Positions 52,005-61,355 are shown, numbered from the stretch's first letter. The stretch is 64,000 bases of DNA from CAVQRB01 sp963715055 (GCA_963715055.1 CAVQRB010000014.1:62001-126000); one strand, 5' to 3'. Made by a program: numbers and translations. Notes: generated by a model from the sequence alone, not told the origin.

Positions 52005-52118
52005 TTAACGCACGGTCGGAAACAGCCACCGCCATGCATCCCTCATAGCCTGTGCGCGTTCTTCATGGGCTCTTTGCATTGCGTTACGAGCCGTCGTGGT
52101 GATGGGTGCTTCGATCAT
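52005..52118 (-). CDS. 37-residue protein of unknown function
   Basis: This small reading frame has three independent marks of a real gene. AAAGGA lies six to seven bases before the ATG at 52118, the stop is at 52007-52005, and a 13-bp terminator with a T7 tract lies 25 bases beyond. The peptide is helical and amphipathic: start MIEAPITTTARNAMQRAHEE, then RAQAMRDAWRWLFPTVR, with a Trp/Phe-rich basic end that could bind membrane or protein. I do not recognise a named domain. It is divergent from the LysR gene 110 bases away and could be its target. Confidence 0.6.
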   Translation of the reverse strand: MIEAPITTTARNAMQRAHEERAQAMRDAWRWLFPTVR

Positions 52119-52228
52119 CGGGTGTCCTTTCTTCTCAAGTGATTTGAACTGAAACTGATATGGCGCCTCGAAATCAAACTTACAAACGAGACTTTTAAAG
52201 ACTTCAGATAAGTATTACTTCACCGAGC

Positions 52229-53167
52229 ATGGCAGATCGTCTCCCTCCCCTCACCGCCCTGCGGGCTTTTGATGCAGCGGCACGGCACATGTCTTTCGCC
52301 AAAGCGGCGGAGGAGCTTTCCGTTACGCCGGCCGCCTTGAGCTTTCAGATCAAATCGTTGGAAGAACATCTGGGCGCACCGCTTTTCCGGCGGATGAACC
52401 GCGCAGTGGCCTTGACGGAGGCGGGCGCGGCGCTCGCGCCTGGAACCACCGACGGCTTTCATACGCTGGCAACGGCCTGGCGGGCAGCACAACGCCTCCA
52501 GAACGAGCAGACCCTTACCGTCACCGCCGGACCGGCATTCACCGCGAAGTGGCTGGCACCGAGGCTTTACGAGTTTGCGCAGGGCCATCCGGATGTTGAG
52601 CTGCGCTTTTCGGCATCGCTGAAGATGATGGATCTGGCGCGGGATGCCATAGATGTGGCCATTCGCTTCGCAAACACGGTCGATCCGGCACTCTATGCCA
52701 TGCCGCTGGTGGAGGAATGGGTGGCCCCCGTCATGACACCCGAACTGGCGAGCCGCTATCCCGACCTTGAAAGCCTGAAGAAAGCGCCGCTGATCTTTGA
52801 CGACTCGATACAGTTTCTGACGCCCCCCAGCGACTGGGCCGCCTGGTTCAGGGCCATGGGCGAAGATTTCTCACCGCATCACGGGCCGCGCTTCAGTCAG
52901 GCCGACCACGCGATTGATGCCGCTCTGGCTGGCGTAGGCGTGGTACTGGGCAGGCGCGCGCTTGTGGTCAAGGACATCAACGAAGGCCGCCTGGTGCTGC
53001 CCTTCAAGACGGCGCTCTCGGTCAACGCAAGGTTCTGGTTCCTCTGCCTCGCAGGGGCGCAGGACCGCCCCCAGATCAAGGCCTTCCGCGAGTGGATGCT
53101 GGCGGAGATTGACAAAACCGCGCACATCACTGACAGGCTGACCATCGTCCCGCCGAAAGCTCCCTAG
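52229..53167 (+). CDS. LysR family transcriptional regulator (GcvA-like)
   Basis: A 312-residue regulator with the N-terminal winged helix (residues about 6-65: PPLTALRAFDAAARHMSFAK, TPAALSFQIKSLEEHLGAPLF) and a periplasmic-binding-protein-like effector domain. The HTH and LRFSASLKMMDLARDAIDVA resemble the GcvA group. It ends 1 base before the EamA transporter gene, suggesting that it controls that transporter and perhaps the divergent 37-codon gene. Effector unknown. Confidence 0.92.
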   Translation: MADRLPPLTALRAFDAAARHMSFAKAAEELSVTPAALSFQIKSLEEHLGAPLFRRMNRAVALTEAGAALAPGTTDGFHTLATAWRAAQRLQNEQTLTVTAGPAFTAKWLAPRLYEFAQGHPDVELRFSASLKMMDLARDAIDVAIRFANTVDPALYAMPLVEEWVAPVMTPELASRYPDLESLKKAPLIFDDSIQFLTPPSDWAAWFRAMGEDFSPHHGPRFSQADHAIDAALAGVGVVLGRRALVVKDINEGRLVLPFKTALSVNARFWFLCLAGAQDRPQIKAFREWMLAEIDKTAHITDRLTIVPPKAP

Positions 53168-53168
53168 A

Positions 53169-54029
53169 ATGACCAGACCCCGCGCGACTGCGATCGGCTT
53201 TGTTGCCGTGCTGCTCTGGTCCTTGCTGGCAGTGCTCACCGTGGGCTCGTCGCCGACACCTCCGCTCCTGCTCAATACCATCTGCTTTGCGATCGGTGGG
53301 ACTGGCGGGCTGCTGTGGGCCCATTTTGCGGGCGGCCTCTCGGTGCTGAGGCGCGTGCCCCTCAGGGTCTACCTGCTCGGGACGCTCGGCCTTTTCGGGT
53401 ACCATGCGCTCTACTTTTCGGCGCTGCGCCTGGCGCCAGCGGCCGAAGCAGGGCTGATTGCCTACCTCTGGCCGCTCTTGATCGTCGTCTTCTCCGGCCT
53501 GTTGCCGGGTGAACGGGTCAGGCGTGGCCATATCCTCGGCGCTTGCGTCGGTTTCGCAGGGGCCGCGTTGATCATCTCGGGCGGGGGCAGTGGAATTCAG
53601 GCGCAGTTCTTGCCCGGCTATCTGCTCGCGCTGGTTTGCGCGCTGACCTGGTCGAGTTACTCGATCCTGTCGCGCCTCGCGGGTGCGGTACCGACACAAT
53701 CGGTGGCCGTTTTTTGTATCGCGGCAGCGGCGCTGTCCCTGCCCCTGCACCTGGCTTTTGAAGAGACGGTCTGGCCGGGCAGCGGACTTGCATGGACATC
53801 AACGGTCTGTCTCGGCCTCGGACCGGTGGGCCTTGCCTTTTTCGTATGGGACATCGGCGTGAAGAAAGGAGATATCCAGATTCTTGGAACGGCCTCCTAT
53901 GCCGCGCCGATCCTTTCGACATGTGCGCTGGTGATTGCGGGCGTCACACCCTTCACGGCAAGCCTTGCGCTTGCAGCGCTGATGGTGGCTGGCGGAGCGA
54001 TGATTGCCACTCGCGCCAGCCGGGAATAA
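53169..54029 (+). CDS. EamA family exporter (YddG-like)
   Basis: A 286-residue inner-membrane protein with about ten helices in two EamA repeats. It resembles the aromatic amino-acid/amine exporter subgroup: ATAIGFVAVLLWSLLAVLTV, then YHALYFSALRLAPAAEAGLI and the LALVCALTWSSYSILSRL half-repeat. It lies 1 base after the LysR gene and is presumably cotranscribed. Substrate unknown. Confidence 0.88.
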   Translation: MTRPRATAIGFVAVLLWSLLAVLTVGSSPTPPLLLNTICFAIGGTGGLLWAHFAGGLSVLRRVPLRVYLLGTLGLFGYHALYFSALRLAPAAEAGLIAYLWPLLIVVFSGLLPGERVRRGHILGACVGFAGAALIISGGGSGIQAQFLPGYLLALVCALTWSSYSILSRLAGAVPTQSVAVFCIAAAALSLPLHLAFEETVWPGSGLAWTSTVCLGLGPVGLAFFVWDIGVKKGDIQILGTASYAAPILSTCALVIAGVTPFTASLALAALMVAGGAMIATRASRE

Positions 54030-54039
54030 GGATCGTTTT

Positions 54040-54204
54040 TTAACTGGATAGGCGCGTGATCTCTTCCTTGATGCGCAACTTCTGCTTCTTGAGATCCGCA
54101 ATCGCCAGATCGTCGGCGCCGGGGGAACGCTGGGCCATCTCTACGGCCTCGCTGAGGGACTGATGTTTCTTTTTCAGCTGTTCGACATGTGCGGTAACGC
54201 TCAT
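54040..54204 (-). CDS. YdcH family (DUF465) small protein, 54 residues
   Basis: A short minus-strand gene starting MSVTAHVEQLKKKHQSLSEA and ending with the family signature DLKKQKLRIKEEITRLSS. This matches the DUF465/YdcH helical hairpin also seen in the protein at 5841-6065. GGAGG lies five bases before the ATG at 54204. An overlapping out-of-phase frame starting at 54208 is a shadow. Function unknown. Confidence 0.85.
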   Translation of the reverse strand: MSVTAHVEQLKKKHQSLSEAVEMAQRSPGADDLAIADLKKQKLRIKEEITRLSS

Positions 54205-54315
54205 TCATTCCTCCTGTTTGCTTCGTTGCAGGACAAGTTGATCACATCAAACGATTCAAGTCACGCTGCACCCGCAGTATAGCTGACGATGCGGTTAAAA
54301 ATGGCTTAACGGCGC

Positions 54316-55056
54316 CTAGAATTTCAGTGCAGCGCCGTCACGCAGAACCGCCTTGACCTCGCGCATATAGCTGTCGCCGTCCCGCAGATGGCGCGCGCCA
54401 TCGTGCAGGATCAACGGCGGATGCATCCGGAACGCTGCCCGCCCGCCCTTGCGCGCCCGCACGATCACCAGTTCACAAGCGCGCCCCGGTCGGGGGCTCA
54501 CAGGCAGAACCTCGATGCTGCCCAGCCTTTGGCTCATGGAGGCGAGGATATCCGGAAGCCGCTCCACGCGATGGATGAAATGGGCAATCCCTTTCGGCGC
54601 AAGCCGCTTGGCGGCAACCTTCACCCAATCGCCGATCGGCGCGGTTTCCCCCAGCGCGGTTTCCCGACCACGATCCTTCGCGGCCTTGCCAGCATCGCGG
54701 TCGAAGTAGGGCGGATTGGCCAGGACATGGTCGAACTGGCGCTGGCGCAGATCAACCGGCAGGTCGAAGATGTCGGAAGTGACGACCTCGAAGCGCTCCC
54801 CGCCGTTGCGCCGCGCAAGATCCGCATAGCGCGGTTGAATTTCGACGCCCGTGAGCGACAGGCCAGGAACCCGGGCACCGAGGCAAAGCGCCACGGCTCC
54901 GACACCGCAGCCGAGGTCCAGCACCCGCTGGCCCGCCACCGCCGGCACGCTCGCCGCCAGCAGCACGGAATCAAGACCGGCGCGATAGCCGCCTTTCGGT
55001 TGGCAGAGATGCAGTTTGCCGCCCAGAAAGGCGTCCTGCGTCACCTCTTCCGTCAT
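54316..55056 (-). CDS. TrmN6-like methyltransferase
   Basis: A 246-residue SAM-dependent N6-adenine methyltransferase of the tRNA1(Val) (TrmN6/YfiC) type. The SAM loop is VLDLGCGVGAVALC near residue 45, and the catalytic NPPYF is near 113. GARHLRDGDSYMREVKAVL is at the C-terminus. The family modifies A37 of a tRNA; the exact target here is inferred. Its start overlaps the stop of the DUF2007 gene by 4 bases. Confidence 0.88.
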   Translation of the reverse strand: MTEEVTQDAFLGGKLHLCQPKGGYRAGLDSVLLAASVPAVAGQRVLDLGCGVGAVALCLGARVPGLSLTGVEIQPRYADLARRNGGERFEVVTSDIFDLPVDLRQRQFDHVLANPPYFDRDAGKAAKDRGRETALGETAPIGDWVKVAAKRLAPKGIAHFIHRVERLPDILASMSQRLGSIEVLPVSPRPGRACELVIVRARKGGRAAFRMHPPLILHDGARHLRDGDSYMREVKAVLRDGAALKF

Positions 55057-55268
55057 CGCCCCAGCGGGATCTCGTTGTCCCGCATCACGCGCTCGGCACG
55101 GGCATGATCCCGCTCACGCACCATGAGCCGCCGGGGGAAGATTCCGATGCCACCTTCGAGCACGCTCATGTTTACGTCCATCTGAAAGCAGTCTATATCC
55201 TCGCCCTGAAGCAGGGCTGAGGCGAAGGCGATGATCGTTGGATCGGTGCTGCGCAAAAGTTCCTTCAT
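55053..55268 (-). CDS. DUF2007 family small protein
   Basis: A 71-residue protein, MKELLRSTDPTIIAFASALL followed by VLEGGIGIFPRRLMV, typical of the DUF2007 (putative signal-transducing) family. The ATG at 55268 is chosen for family length; the frame is open upstream to 55346 over the polyprenyl synthase start. It is coupled to the methyltransferase gene by a 4-base overlap and divergent from the polyprenyl synthase gene. Confidence 0.85.
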   Translation of the reverse strand: MKELLRSTDPTIIAFASALLQGEDIDCFQMDVNMSVLEGGIGIFPRRLMVRERDHARAERVMRDNEIPLGR

Positions 55269-55324
55269 ATCAGGGATGTAAGGGCAAGCCAGTGAGAATG
55301 TCGAGCCTTGCAAGCAGGAAGTCG

Positions 55325-56326
55325 ATGCCAGAGACCGAGAATTCACGCAAACCGCACGATCGCATGGCAGCCTATCTGGCGGATGACCTTGCGGCCGTGA
55401 ACACGCTGATCCGGTCGCGAATGGCGTCGGAGCATGCGCCGCGTATTCCGGAGGTCACAGCGCATCTGGTCGAGGCGGGCGGCAAGCGGCTGCGCCCGAT
55501 GCTGACGCTGGCGGCAGCGCATCTTTGTGGGTATCAGGGCCATTTCCACATCAACCTCGCGGCGACGGTGGAGTTCATCCATACTGCCACTCTGCTGCAC
55601 GACGACGTGGTCGATGAAAGCGGGCAAAGGCGCGGCCGACCAACGGCCAACCTTTTGTGGGACAACAAGTCTTCGGTTCTCGTCGGCGATTATCTCTTTG
55701 CGCGCAGTTTCCAGCTTATGGTGGAGACCGGATCGCTGCGGGTGCTCGACATCCTCTCCAACGCCTCGGCTACGATTGCCGAGGGCGAGGTGCTGCAACT
55801 GACCGCCAGCCAGGATCTGGCAACCACGGAATCCATCTACATGCAGGTGGTGCGCGGCAAGACCGCCGCTCTTTTCGCCGCCGCAACAGAAGTTGGCGGC
55901 GTGATCGCCGGTGCGCCCGAGACCCAGGTCAGAGCGCTGAGCGATTTCGGGGATGCCTTGGGCATCTCCTTCCAGATCGTCGATGACCTTCTGGATTTTC
56001 AAGGCGATCCGGGTGCCATCGGCAAGAACGTCGGCGACGATTTCCGCGAACGCAAGCTGACCATGCCCTTGATCAAGGCGATCGCAAGGGCGGACGCAGA
56101 AGAGCGCGCCTTCTGGGTCCGCACCATCGAAAAGGGCAGGCAGCAGGACGGCGATCTGGACCACGCCCTGGCGCTTTTGACCAAACACGATGCCCTCGGC
56201 GATACCAGCCGCGTCGCCCGATCAGAAGCCGCACGCGCCAAGCAGGCGCTGGCTCCTCTCCCCAACCATCCTGTCAAGGAGATGCTGCTCGATCTGGCGG
56301 ATTACGTGGTCGAACGGATCAGCTGA
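55325..56326 (+). CDS. polyprenyl diphosphate synthase
   Basis: Trans-isoprenyl diphosphate synthase of 333 residues that makes the ubiquinone side chain (octa- or decaprenyl type). The two Asp-rich metal motifs are LLHDDVVDES near residue 87 and QIVDDLLDFQGD near 220. AGGKRLRPML binds isopentenyl diphosphate. The ATG at 55325 has AGGA five bases upstream; the frame is open to 55238. Chain length cannot be read with certainty. The 3' end overlaps the convergent ispE by 25 bases. Confidence 0.93.
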   Translation: MPETENSRKPHDRMAAYLADDLAAVNTLIRSRMASEHAPRIPEVTAHLVEAGGKRLRPMLTLAAAHLCGYQGHFHINLAATVEFIHTATLLHDDVVDESGQRRGRPTANLLWDNKSSVLVGDYLFARSFQLMVETGSLRVLDILSNASATIAEGEVLQLTASQDLATTESIYMQVVRGKTAALFAAATEVGGVIAGAPETQVRALSDFGDALGISFQIVDDLLDFQGDPGAIGKNVGDDFRERKLTMPLIKAIARADAEERAFWVRTIEKGRQQDGDLDHALALLTKHDALGDTSRVARSEAARAKQALAPLPNHPVKEMLLDLADYVVERIS

Positions 56327-57216
56327 GGTGCCGCCTTGGTGCCGCCGTTCAGCCGCCCGGCACGCACCCACCAATCCGGCCTTTCCGCGCGGATCGCTTC
56401 GGCGGCAGCCGTCGCCTGATGTACCCGTTCGAAGAGGCCAAAGCATGTGGCCCCTGACCCCGACATGCGTGCAAGGCGGCACTTCTCCTGCCCGTCCAGA
56501 GCCTCCAGAACCTTTGCTATGTCCGGGCATTCCACGACGGCCGGACCCTGCAGATCGTTGCGCTGCGCGCAAAGCCAGTCGAGCGTGGCGTCGCGATCCA
56601 CGAACTGGTCCGGCCAGAGATCAAGACCGGAATTCTCCTTGCTGTGCAGCCTGTTGAAGACCGAGGGTGTGCTCACAGGCAGGCGCGGATTCACCAGCAC
56701 CACCGGATAGGGGTGGAGGTCCGGAACCGGTTCGATCTGGTCTCCGATTCCCCTCACCCGGGCAGGCTCGGACAGCACGCACATCGGCACGTCCGCACCG
56801 ATCTCGAGCAGGTCGCGCGCGTCCTGTGCGGTGGGATCGCGCGGCCGCTCCCCGCCGTTGACGGCGGCCTGCAGCATCAGCAGACCGCGATAAGTGGCCG
56901 CCGCGTCCGCCGATCCGCCACCTATGCCCGACGCCACCGGCAGGTGCTTTTCGAGATGCATCGACAGGGACAGGTCGGGTGGCCAGAAACGATGTGCCGC
57001 CCGCCACATGATGTTGTCACCGCCCTCCAGTCCCGCCACCGCCTCCGGCCCGGAGACCAGAAGCCGTGCCGGGCCGTGGCTCTGCAAGCGCACCCTATCG
57101 CCGATATCCGCAAAGGCCACGAGGCTGTCGAGCAGATGGTAGCCGTCCGCGCGCTGGCCGGTGACATGAAGGGCGAGATTGATCTTGGCCGGCGCGAAAA
57201 CGCTAACCGTCTTCAT
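56302..57216 (-). CDS. ispE: 4-diphosphocytidyl-2-C-methyl-D-erythritol kinase
   Basis: GHMP kinase of the MEP isoprenoid pathway. The 304-residue protein has APAKINLALHVTGQR at the N-terminus, the ATP-binding PVASGIGGGSADAAAT near residue 95, and the C-terminal MSGSGATCFGLFE. The end is somewhat longer than the usual 280-290 residues, running over the polyprenyl synthase stop. It overlaps the TPR gene by 14 bases, so it is translated as part of that operon. Confidence 0.95.
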   Translation of the reverse strand: MKTVSVFAPAKINLALHVTGQRADGYHLLDSLVAFADIGDRVRLQSHGPARLLVSGPEAVAGLEGGDNIMWRAAHRFWPPDLSLSMHLEKHLPVASGIGGGSADAAATYRGLLMLQAAVNGGERPRDPTAQDARDLLEIGADVPMCVLSEPARVRGIGDQIEPVPDLHPYPVVLVNPRLPVSTPSVFNRLHSKENSGLDLWPDQFVDRDATLDWLCAQRNDLQGPAVVECPDIAKVLEALDGQEKCRLARMSGSGATCFGLFERVHQATAAAEAIRAERPDWWVRAGRLNGGTKAAPQLIRSTT

Positions 57217-58918
57217 TGACCACCTTCAGGGGAGGCGCGCCTTCATCCGACAGCACCTGATCGAGCCCGACTTCGAGCTTGCGGCGGATGCGGTCGGGGT
57301 CTACGTCCTCGTTGCTTTCGCCCTGATCGATGAAGGACAGCGCGCGCATCCACTGGAAACGGGCCTCGCGCTCGCGGCCCACGGCCCAGTAGACATCGCC
57401 CAGATGGTCGTTCACCACCGGGTCGACCGCGAGAAGTTCGACGGCGCGCTCCATCTGCGGCACGGCCTCCTCATAGCGCCCGAGGCGGTAGAGCGCCCAT
57501 CCCAGCGAATCCACGATATAGCCACTGTCGGGGCTGGCCGCGACAGCCCGCTCGATCATCTCCAGCGCCTCTTCCAGCTTCACCTGCTGCTCGACCAGCG
57601 AATAACCCAGGTAATTCAAGACCTGCGGCTGGTTCGGGTTGAGTTCCAGCGCCGCCCGGAAGTCGGCCTCGGCAGCCTCCCAATTCTCCGTGCGCTCATG
57701 GCAGATCGCCCGTGCGTAAAGCAGAAACCAGCTCGGGCCGCCAGTGGTCTGGGAGAGCTCGACCGCCTTGTCATAGGCGCTCACCGCTTCCGCGAATCGA
57801 TCCTGCTGGCGCAGGGCGTCACCGAGCGAGGTCTGCACGATCGCCAGATCGCCATGGCTGCGCGAGAGCTGCTCGAGCACTTCGATCGCCTGTTCGGGAC
57901 GGTCCGCGCGACGCAGGGCATCGGCGCGGCCGAGTTCGGCAGCGTGATAGGCGCCATGGCTCGCGGGAACCTGCTTGTAGACGTCGATGGCGGAATCGTA
58001 TTGATCGAGACTTTCGAAGAGTTCCGCCGTCAGGAGCAGCACATCGACGTGATCTGGTCGGAGCGCCCGGGCGACCTGGGCATAGAGGAGCGTGAACTCG
58101 GGTCCCGCTTCGCTGCGCAGGGCTGCGGCCACCGTATAGAACACTTCGGCGAAACCATCCTGCGGAGTGGTGATGGTGCTGAAGGGTATGGGTTCGCCTG
58201 CTTCAAGCGATGCCACGATCTCGTCGATCTCGGGATCGGTCGCGCCGGTGAACATGCGCCCCAGCATTTCGAGGCCTTCATCAGCGCGCTCCAGCTGCGA
58301 CAGGATTTCCGCCCGGGCCAGAACGCCACGCCTTGTCTGAACGGCGGCACCGGCGGTATCAGCGCCGAAAATCCCCTCGGCGCTCTCGAAATCACCGACC
58401 GAGGCCAGCGCCATGGCCTTGTGGAACATGGCGAACCCTTGCAGACCCGGCTGCGCCGCGATTTCATCGAAGGCCGCGAGCGCCTCACTGACCTTGCCGA
58501 GCCCCATAAGCGCCCAGGCGCGGAGCAACCCGTCAACGAGCGAGCCGACGCCTTCGCCTTCCGCCGGGACCTGGGTAAGTTTCTCGAAGTCGCCGCGCTG
58601 GATCGCATCGGCGGTCAGGACAAGCTGTGCCACCTGGCTCGGCTGACCCGCCCGCTGCAAGGTCTGCGCGATCGGCAGGGCCCGGTCGACGCGCCCCATG
58701 GCGAGTTGCGCCACAACGGCACCCTCCATCAGCGCCAGATTGCCGGGATCACGCGCCAACGCACGGGTGAAGTAGGTTGCGGCATCCTCGAAATCGTTCT
58801 GCATCGCAGCGGAACGCGCCGCGAGATAGGGCCCCGCAATGGATTGCGCCGCTGACGGCGCCGCCAGAACGAAGGACAGGGCGGCGGCGACCATGGGGAC
58901 CGTCAGGGTGCGGATCAC
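57203..58918 (-). CDS. secreted tetratricopeptide-repeat protein
   Basis: A 571-residue protein with a signal peptide (VIRTLTVPMVAAALSFVLAA) followed by TPR-type helix pairs along nearly the whole length. Clear repeats include DFEDAATYFTRALARDPGN, EAVSAYDKAVELSQ, NWEAAEADFRAALELNPNQ, KLEEALEMIERAVAASPDS and RYEEAVPQMERAVELLAVD. TPRs mediate protein contacts; the partner is not known. GTG at 58918 has GAGG upstream and gives a proper signal peptide; the frame is open to 59008. Upstream of ispE in one operon. Confidence 0.9.
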   Translation of the reverse strand: MIRTLTVPMVAAALSFVLAAPSAAQSIAGPYLAARSAAMQNDFEDAATYFTRALARDPGNLALMEGAVVAQLAMGRVDRALPIAQTLQRAGQPSQVAQLVLTADAIQRGDFEKLTQVPAEGEGVGSLVDGLLRAWALMGLGKVSEALAAFDEIAAQPGLQGFAMFHKAMALASVGDFESAEGIFGADTAGAAVQTRRGVLARAEILSQLERADEGLEMLGRMFTGATDPEIDEIVASLEAGEPIPFSTITTPQDGFAEVFYTVAAALRSEAGPEFTLLYAQVARALRPDHVDVLLLTAELFESLDQYDSAIDVYKQVPASHGAYHAAELGRADALRRADRPEQAIEVLEQLSRSHGDLAIVQTSLGDALRQQDRFAEAVSAYDKAVELSQTTGGPSWFLLYARAICHERTENWEAAEADFRAALELNPNQPQVLNYLGYSLVEQQVKLEEALEMIERAVAASPDSGYIVDSLGWALYRLGRYEEAVPQMERAVELLAVDPVVNDHLGDVYWAVGREREARFQWMRALSFIDQGESNEDVDPDRIRRKLEVGLDQVLSDEGAPPLKVVNEDG

Positions 58919-59092
58919 GGGTTTTGACCTCTTGACTGCTCGATTGCGGCGCAAGGCTAGCAGGTTTCGCTGCAAGCGCAATGGCCCGCCGGGCCATGCA
59001 GGCTTCACGACATGCCGACCGGCGGGGTCCGTCCGAAATCACGGGGCAACCGGCGCCATAAGGGCCCGGCCATACCTCACATGTTCGGGTAA

Positions 59093-60742
59093 TTACATGT
59101 TCGGGTAGTTCGGGCCGTCACCGCCTTGCGGCGTGGTCCAGACGATGTTCTGCGACGGGTCCTTGATGTCGCAGGTCTTGCAATGCACGCAGTTCTGGAA
59201 GTTGATGACGAAGCGCGTGTCCTTGCCGGTTTCCTCCACGAATTCGTAGACGCCCGCCGGGCAATAGCGCGCCGAAGGGCCCGCGTATTTCGGCAGGTTG
59301 ATGCTCACCGGCACGGACGCGTCCTTGAGGGTCAGGTGCGCGGGCTGGCTTTCCTCATGGTTGGTGAAGGAAAACGCCACGTTGGTCAGCCGGTCGAAAG
59401 ACAGCTTGCCATCGGGTTTCGGATAATCGATGGCCTTGTGCTTGGCGGCTTCTTCCGTCGCCTCGGCATCGGATTTGCCATGCTTCATGGTGCCGAGCAG
59501 CGAAAAGCCAAGCGTGTTGGTCCACATGTCAAAGCCCCCCAGCGCAAGGCTCGCGGTCAGCCCGTACTTCGACCAGAGCGGTTTCACATTGCGGACCTTG
59601 CTGAGGTCCTTGCCGATGGCACCGCTGCGCACTTCCGCTTCATAGGCGAGCAACTCGTCGCCGCTGCGGCCCGCCGCAATGGCTTGGATGGCGGCTTCGG
59701 CCGCGGCCTTGCCCGACAGCATCGCGTTGTGATTGCCCTTGATCCGCGGCACGTTGACCATGCCCACCGAGCAGCCCAAAAGCGCCACGCCGGGCGCGAC
59801 CATCTTCGGCATCGACTGGTAGCCGCCTTCGCTGATCGCCCGGGCGCCATAGGCCACGCGTTTGCCGCCTTTCAGCAGGTCCGCCACCATCGGGTGGTGC
59901 TTGAACCGCTGGAATTCCATGTAGGGAAACAAATGCGGGTTCTTGTAGTTTAGATGCACCACAAAACCCACATAGACCTGATTGTTTTCAAGATGATATA
60001 TGAATGAGCCGCCGCCCGCGTTCTTGCCCAGGGGCCAGCCCATGGTGTGCGTGACCGTGCCCTCGCGGTGCTTGGCCGGGTCGATCTCCCAGATCTCCTT
60101 CATGCCGAGCCCGTATTTCTGCGGCTCGTGCCCTTTGGAGAGGTCGTATTTCGCGATCACCTGCTTGGAGAGGCTGCCGCGCACGCCCTCGCCAAGGAAG
60201 ACATACTTGCCGTGCAGCTCCATGCCGGGCTCGTAGCTGTCGCCCTTTGTGCCGTCCGGGTTCTTGCCGAATTCACCCGCAACAACGCCCTTTACCCCGC
60301 CATTCTCGTCGTAAACCAGTTCCGAACAGGACATGCCGGGGAAGATTTCCACACCCAACGCCTCGGCCTGCTCGGCCATCCAGCGGCAGACATTGCCCAT
60401 GGAGACGATGTAATTCCCGTGGTTGTTCATCAAGGGCGGCATGGGAAAGTTGGGAATGCGCAGTTGTCCCGCCTCGCCCAGCATGTAGAAATTGTCTTCG
60501 CGGACCGGCACGTTCAGCGGCGCGCCCTTTTCCTTCCAATCCGGGATCAGCGCATCAAGGCCCACGGGATCGAGGACTGCGCCTGACAGGATGTGCGCGC
60601 CCACTTCGGAGCCTTTTTCCAGCACCACAACGTTGCAATCGGCGTCGAGCTGTTTCAGTCGGATCGCGGCGGCAAGGCCTGCGGGGCCTGCGCCCACGAT
60701 CACCACATCATATTCCATCGCTTCACGTGTCGTGTCGGTCAT
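59093..60742 (-). CDS. electron transfer flavoprotein-ubiquinone oxidoreductase
   Basis: Passes electrons from ETF (fatty-acid and amino-acid dehydrogenases) to ubiquinone at the membrane. The 549-residue protein has the FAD loop YDVVIVGAGPAGLAAAIRL, the quinone-domain segments GCSVGMVNVPRIKGNHNAM and KPLWSKYG, and the 4Fe-4S cluster Cys set CPAGVYEF plus CVHCKTCDIKDP. The ATG at 60742 gives the standard length; the frame is open to 60778. Confidence 0.96.
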   Translation of the reverse strand: MTDTTREAMEYDVVIVGAGPAGLAAAIRLKQLDADCNVVVLEKGSEVGAHILSGAVLDPVGLDALIPDWKEKGAPLNVPVREDNFYMLGEAGQLRIPNFPMPPLMNNHGNYIVSMGNVCRWMAEQAEALGVEIFPGMSCSELVYDENGGVKGVVAGEFGKNPDGTKGDSYEPGMELHGKYVFLGEGVRGSLSKQVIAKYDLSKGHEPQKYGLGMKEIWEIDPAKHREGTVTHTMGWPLGKNAGGGSFIYHLENNQVYVGFVVHLNYKNPHLFPYMEFQRFKHHPMVADLLKGGKRVAYGARAISEGGYQSMPKMVAPGVALLGCSVGMVNVPRIKGNHNAMLSGKAAAEAAIQAIAAGRSGDELLAYEAEVRSGAIGKDLSKVRNVKPLWSKYGLTASLALGGFDMWTNTLGFSLLGTMKHGKSDAEATEEAAKHKAIDYPKPDGKLSFDRLTNVAFSFTNHEESQPAHLTLKDASVPVSINLPKYAGPSARYCPAGVYEFVEETGKDTRFVINFQNCVHCKTCDIKDPSQNIVWTTPQGGDGPNYPNM

Positions 60743-60894
60743 GACTGAACCTTTCCCTGCGAATATCCGCTGCGGCACGGGCCGCGTCTCGACGTTTCGC
60801 GATTGGCTAAACCAGCGCCAGCCTCAATGCAATCACAACCGGGCGTCATAATGCCACGGTTGCCGCGCGCTGCCCGGAATTGAGACGGTCGTCG

Positions 60895-61348
60895 TCAGCC
60901 TGGCTTGTCCCCCAGCAAGTAGCGCGGCCCCGCGCCTTTTTCGGCTGCCCGATCCACAGGATTGTAAAGCGCGCAACTGGGCAGGCTCAGGCAACCGCAG
61001 CCGATGCAGCCGTCGAGATTGTCGCGCAACCGCGTGAGTGTTTCGATCTTGGCCTCCAGCCTGTCGCGAAACCCCGCGCTGATCCGCGCCCAGTCCCCTT
61101 TCGTAGGCGTACGCCCATTCGGCAGGCGATCAAGCTCGGCGCGGATCTGTGGCAGGGTGAAGCCGAATTGCTGGGCGATCATCACGAAACTCAACCGCCG
61201 CAGGTCCGATCGTTGGAAGCGCCGCTGCCCGCCCGCATTGCGCCAGGGGCTGGATCAGCCCCTGCGCCTCGTAGTAGCGGATCGCCGAGACCGCGAGCCC
61301 CGTGCGCGCGGCAAGCGCGCCGATCGACATGCCGTCATTCAGTGCCAT
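60895..61348 (-). pseudogene. soxR: SoxR-type [2Fe-2S] MerR regulator with a +1 frameshift
   Basis: Redox sensor of the MerR family. The N-terminal frame (61348-61130) has the winged helix MSIGALAARTGLAVSAIRYY. The C-terminal frame (from 61194) has FVMIAQQFGFTLPQI and the cluster motif CIGCGCLSLPSC, identical in spacing to SoxR. Between them the expected PWRNAGGQRRFQRSDLRRL is read only after dropping one base in the G4 run at 61246-61249 (CCCC on the coding strand). Total length is one base over a multiple of three. It is either a real mutation or a homopolymer sequencing error. It is divergent from the VOC gene. Confidence 0.85.
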
Positions 61349-61355
61349 AAATACC

